DNA from: an uncultured Verrucomicrobiales bacterium
GTDB lineage: Bacteria; Verrucomicrobiota; Verrucomicrobiia; Limisphaerales; Palsa-1400
Reading direction: 5' to 3'
Length of the DNA stretch: 64,000 nt
NCBI GenBank assembly: GCA_903927905.1
Contig: CAIYOY010000215.1
Span: 1-64,000, forward strand
Part shown: in pieces, positions 61,398 through 64,000 of the stretch
How the letters are laid out: every line of letters begins with the position of its first letter
Position numbering within the stretch: position 1 is the stretch's first letter
Notes under the pieces: generated by a model
Told to the model about the DNA's origin: nothing
The model's database searches: none
Seen by the model: the letters and a program-made list of their open reading frames with translations, nothing else
Translations under genes and position numbers: made by a program

Positions 61398-64000
61398 AAA
61401 CATTGTTGAAGTGCGGGTATGCGTTACTCGGGACGCTTTCAACCATGGCGGCAGCGAATTTACCTCCCGTGCCGACGGCGGCGAAGCCAACGGAGCAGGA
61501 AATATCGGCCCGAACCTGGCAGCGGCAGGTGGAAGAAGATTGGCTGAAACAAGCCGGTGTGATTTCCCATTCGAATTATCCCACGGCAACCTGGATTGAC
61601 CACGGCCTGCGGCTGGCGGCGGATCTGGGTGAAAATGAATCCAGCATTCACGCGTTGCATGAAATCGCGGCCCGCCTGAAAGCATTGCCCGCCAATGCGC
61701 CGGACAAAACGAAGCGGCAGCTTTATTTTCAAACGCGCTGGATGGTGCGGCGACTGGCGCTGGGCAATCCCCTGCTCCATTTTGACCGACTGCTGTTCGT
61801 GAAACGATTCACCCAGGAGGCTTACCCGGATGTCTGCCTCAATCACATGCCGTGGGTCTCGCGGCCCGGCGGTGATCTCTGCGTTCTGTCCGCCGCCAAT
61901 GGTAAAAAATTATTTTCCGCCCTATCCGTGTCCAGTGGACAAAACATTGCCGTCCAAAACATCATAAACAAGGCGCTGGGGCCGGGTCACGTTCACGGCA
62001 TGGATCTGCGGTGGGATGGAAACAGGATTGTGTTCGGCTTTGCCCGAGCGTCCAGCGATCAGCCGCCGCCAGGCTGGCTCGACCGATCGCAGAGTTTCCG
62101 GCTCCGACGCACGGAAGAGCCGACGCACATTTATGAAATCGGCGTGGATGGCGGCAACCTTCGCCAACTCACGTCCGGCGAATGGAGCGATCTGGACCCG
62201 ACCTACGCCCCCAGCGGCGACATCGTTTTTGTTTCCGAACGCTGCGGCACCTCCCTGCAATGCAACGAATACGACAAGGACGAAACCAGTTGCAACCTTT
62301 ACGTGATGAACGCCGACGGCAACGGCATCCGGCGCCTGAGCGTGAGCAAGGACGGAGATTATCTGCCGCACACATTGGACGACGGCGCCATTGGTTACAC
62401 GCGCTGGGAATATCACGAGCGCGGCTGGGCCTTCATTCAATCACTGTGGACGGTCCATCCCGACGGCACCGGCGCGGACGCCATCTTCAAACAGCATTTC
62501 ACCAACCCATGGTCGCTGGAAGACGTCCGCTCGATACCCGGCAGCAAAAAACTGGTGTGCATCGCCGCCGGCCATCACACCCTGGCCACCGGCCCCTTGG
62601 TGGTGGTGAATCCCGCAATGGGCATCAATGAAAGCAAGGGCATTTCCATCATCACACCCAAAGTCAAACCGCCCGAAGGCGGCATGGATGGTGTGAACGT
62701 GACCGAAGGCGGCGTGCAGGATGCCGGCGGTTTTTACTCCACGCCCTGGGCGCTGTCGGAAAAATATTTTCTCGCCAGTTACACCTATGCCAATAAACAA
62801 ACCGACGCCACTGGCTACGGCCTCTATCTGCTCGATGTCTATGGCAACAAAGAATTGCTTTATCGCGATCCGGCAATTTCCTGTTTCATGCCCATGCCAT
62901 TGCGCGCCCGTTCGCGCCCAACGGTTTTGCCCAATAATGCCAATCTTTGCAGCGACTCGGCGGTGTGCCTGCTGAGCGACGCAAGTTTTGGCTGCGACGG
63001 CATTGCGCCGGAACGCGCGCGTTACCTGCGCATCGCCGAACCGGTCGCCTGGCCGTACGACAACCAATACGGCGGCCAGCGTTACGGCGAACCCCATCGT
63101 TACAGCGGCCCGGATGGCGCGAAGAAAAATCTGCTGACTTGGACGCCAGTGCGAATCCTGGGTGATGTGCCGATCGAACGCGACGGCAGCGCGCATTTCA
63201 AAGTGCCGGCCGACACCGCCGTCTATTTCCAATTGCTCGACGAAAACCGGATGGAAATCCGGCGCATGAGAAGCTTCGTGAGTTTTCAACCCGGCGAAGT
63301 TCGCGCCTGCGCCGGTTGCCACGAATCGCGCGGCATCTCGCCCCCATCCGAGCGGGTTTCCATCGCCGCCAATCGCGCTCCATCCGACCCCATGCCGCCT
63401 CCGTGGGGTGATCGTCCGGTCAGTTTTCTGCGCGACATCCAGCCGGTGCTGGACCGCAATTGCGTCAGTTGTCACAGCGGTTTGAAACCGGCGGGCGGCC
63501 TGGATTTCTACGGCGGACTCACCTCGCACGATGCCGACATCCCGGGCTACGGTTACAATCGCGCGTTTGAAACCATCCGCGACCATGAGCTGGTTTCGAT
63601 TTCCAAAGCGATGCTGGCGGATGCCAGCATTACTCCACCGCTGGCTTATGGCTCGCTCCAAAGCAAATTGATCTCGTGCCTGGGCCGGAAACCGCATGTT
63701 CAGGAAGTGAATTTGTCAGCCGATGACCGCCTGCGCCTGGTCATGTGGATTGATGCCAATGCGCCGTACCATGATGCCTTTGTCAACAAACGGGCTGGAG
63801 CCGCAGCCTACGACCTGCCGGCCGATATGGAATTGAAAAAGCAGATCGCCGCCATCCACCAAACCCGCTGCAACAAATGTCATCAGCCGTCAGAAATAAC
63901 GCGCCTGGACTGGATTGATTTCCGGCAGCCGCAACGCAGCCTGTTCCTGACCGCGCCCCTGGCCAAAGAATGGGGCGGAACCAGCCGCTGCCCCTGCGCG
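61394..64000 (+). CDS. Exported TolB-like multiheme protein (3' end beyond window)
   Basis: The frame is open from the ATGA overlap with the previous gene to the window edge, 869 codons. A short signal peptide (LKCGYALLGTLSTMAAA) is followed by a helical N-domain, a PD40-type propeller (IYEIGVDGGNLRQLTSGEWS, YAPSGDIVFVSERCG) and three c-type heme motifs: CAGCH (residues 639-643), CVSCH (690-694) and CNKCH (826-830). It resembles the upstream protein without the discoidin domain, and the two are very likely translated together as partners in an extracytoplasmic redox system. The stop lies outside. Confidence 0.85.
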   Translation, partial: MKTLLKCGYALLGTLSTMAAANLPPVPTAAKPTEQEISARTWQRQVEEDWLKQAGVISHSNYPTATWIDHGLRLAADLGENESSIHALHEIAARLKALPANAPDKTKRQLYFQTRWMVRRLALGNPLLHFDRLLFVKRFTQEAYPDVCLNHMPWVSRPGGDLCVLSAANGKKLFSALSVSSGQNIAVQNIINKALGPGHVHGMDLRWDGNRIVFGFARASSDQPPPGWLDRSQSFRLRRTEEPTHIYEIGVDGGNLRQLTSGEWSDLDPTYAPSGDIVFVSERCGTSLQCNEYDKDETSCNLYVMNADGNGIRRLSVSKDGDYLPHTLDDGAIGYTRWEYHERGWAFIQSLWTVHPDGTGADAIFKQHFTNPWSLEDVRSIPGSKKLVCIAAGHHTLATGPLVVVNPAMGINESKGISIITPKVKPPEGGMDGVNVTEGGVQDAGGFYSTPWALSEKYFLASYTYANKQTDATGYGLYLLDVYGNKELLYRDPAISCFMPMPLRARSRPTVLPNNANLCSDSAVCLLSDASFGCDGIAPERARYLRIAEPVAWPYDNQYGGQRYGEPHRYSGPDGAKKNLLTWTPVRILGDVPIERDGSAHFKVPADTAVYFQLLDENRMEIRRMRSFVSFQPGEVRACAGCHESRGISPPSERVSIAANRAPSDPMPPPWGDRPVSFLRDIQPVLDRNCVSCHSGLKPAGGLDFYGGLTSHDADIPGYGYNRAFETIRDHELVSISKAMLADASITPPLAYGSLQSKLISCLGRKPHVQEVNLSADDRLRLVMWIDANAPYHDAFVNKRAGAAAYDLPADMELKKQIAAIHQTRCNKCHQPSEITRLDWIDFRQPQRSLFLTAPLAKEWGGTSRCPCA

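Noticed and set aside
62441-63697. A 418-codon minus-strand frame near the right end
   Set aside because: Antisense to the multiheme gene, whose three CxxCH motifs are all in frame with its start at 61394.

Overview
The window looks like a chromosome segment of a Verrucomicrobiota bacterium, most likely near the Pedosphaera/Limisphaera group (inference). It carries PVC-type putative heme-binding proteins, DUF1080 and SUMF1-fold secreted proteins, large beta-propeller exoproteins and many ATGA-coupled genes with weak or absent Shine-Dalgarno sequences.

Positions 1 to about 22020 are an integrated mobile element. Its right end is the 3' half of a tRNA-Ser(GCU) gene (21960-22020) next to a tyrosine recombinase (20476-21870). 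From the left it holds a roughly 700-nt hairpin- and repeat-rich stretch without convincing genes, then a plus-strand phage head module: DUF4055 portal, scaffold-like protein, major capsid protein, LamG protein and DnaT-like head completion protein. The head module is peppered with four copies of a REP-like palindrome, one of them read in frame inside the portal gene. A low-GC RelA/SpoT synthetase gene follows. On the minus strand lies a defence-type cluster: SNF2-type helicase, Fic protein, a Mod-like protein that appears to have lost its methyltransferase core, a HigB/HigA-ImmA pair, a type III-like Res helicase-nuclease, an HNH protein and a zinc ribbon. A proteasome-like Ntn hydrolase with a small partner sits beside the integrase.

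Positions 22167 to about 44000 are core metabolism. A serine hydrolase is followed by minus-strand complex I genes: nuoA-B-C-D-I-H-J-K-L-M, then a second nuoM-nuoN-nifJ group. No nuoE, nuoF or nuoG is present. The pyruvate:ferredoxin oxidoreductase gene is translationally coupled to nuoN. Two NuoM paralogs and an extra segment in the NuoL lateral helix point to the '2M' complex I architecture. Between the two nuo groups lie a tandem-fused adenylate kinase and a two-domain PPK2 (polyphosphate:AMP phosphotransferase), overlapping by 22 bp and probably forming a polyphosphate-to-ATP route, plus a cupin and a small membrane protein.

Positions 44126-64000 hold mostly secreted proteins: DUF1080, a 1027-residue FG-GAP/Big_2 exoprotein, a beta-propeller, a PVC heme-binding protein, two SUMF1-fold proteins and two coupled TolB-like multiheme proteins (the last runs off the window). 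pdxH is the only obvious cytoplasmic enzyme. Four palindromes of the form TTGA[C/T]-N4-[A/G]TCAA lie upstream of four of these genes, one of them also upstream of nuoA. They may mark an FNR/CRP-type regulon linking complex I with the secreted heme and propeller proteins.
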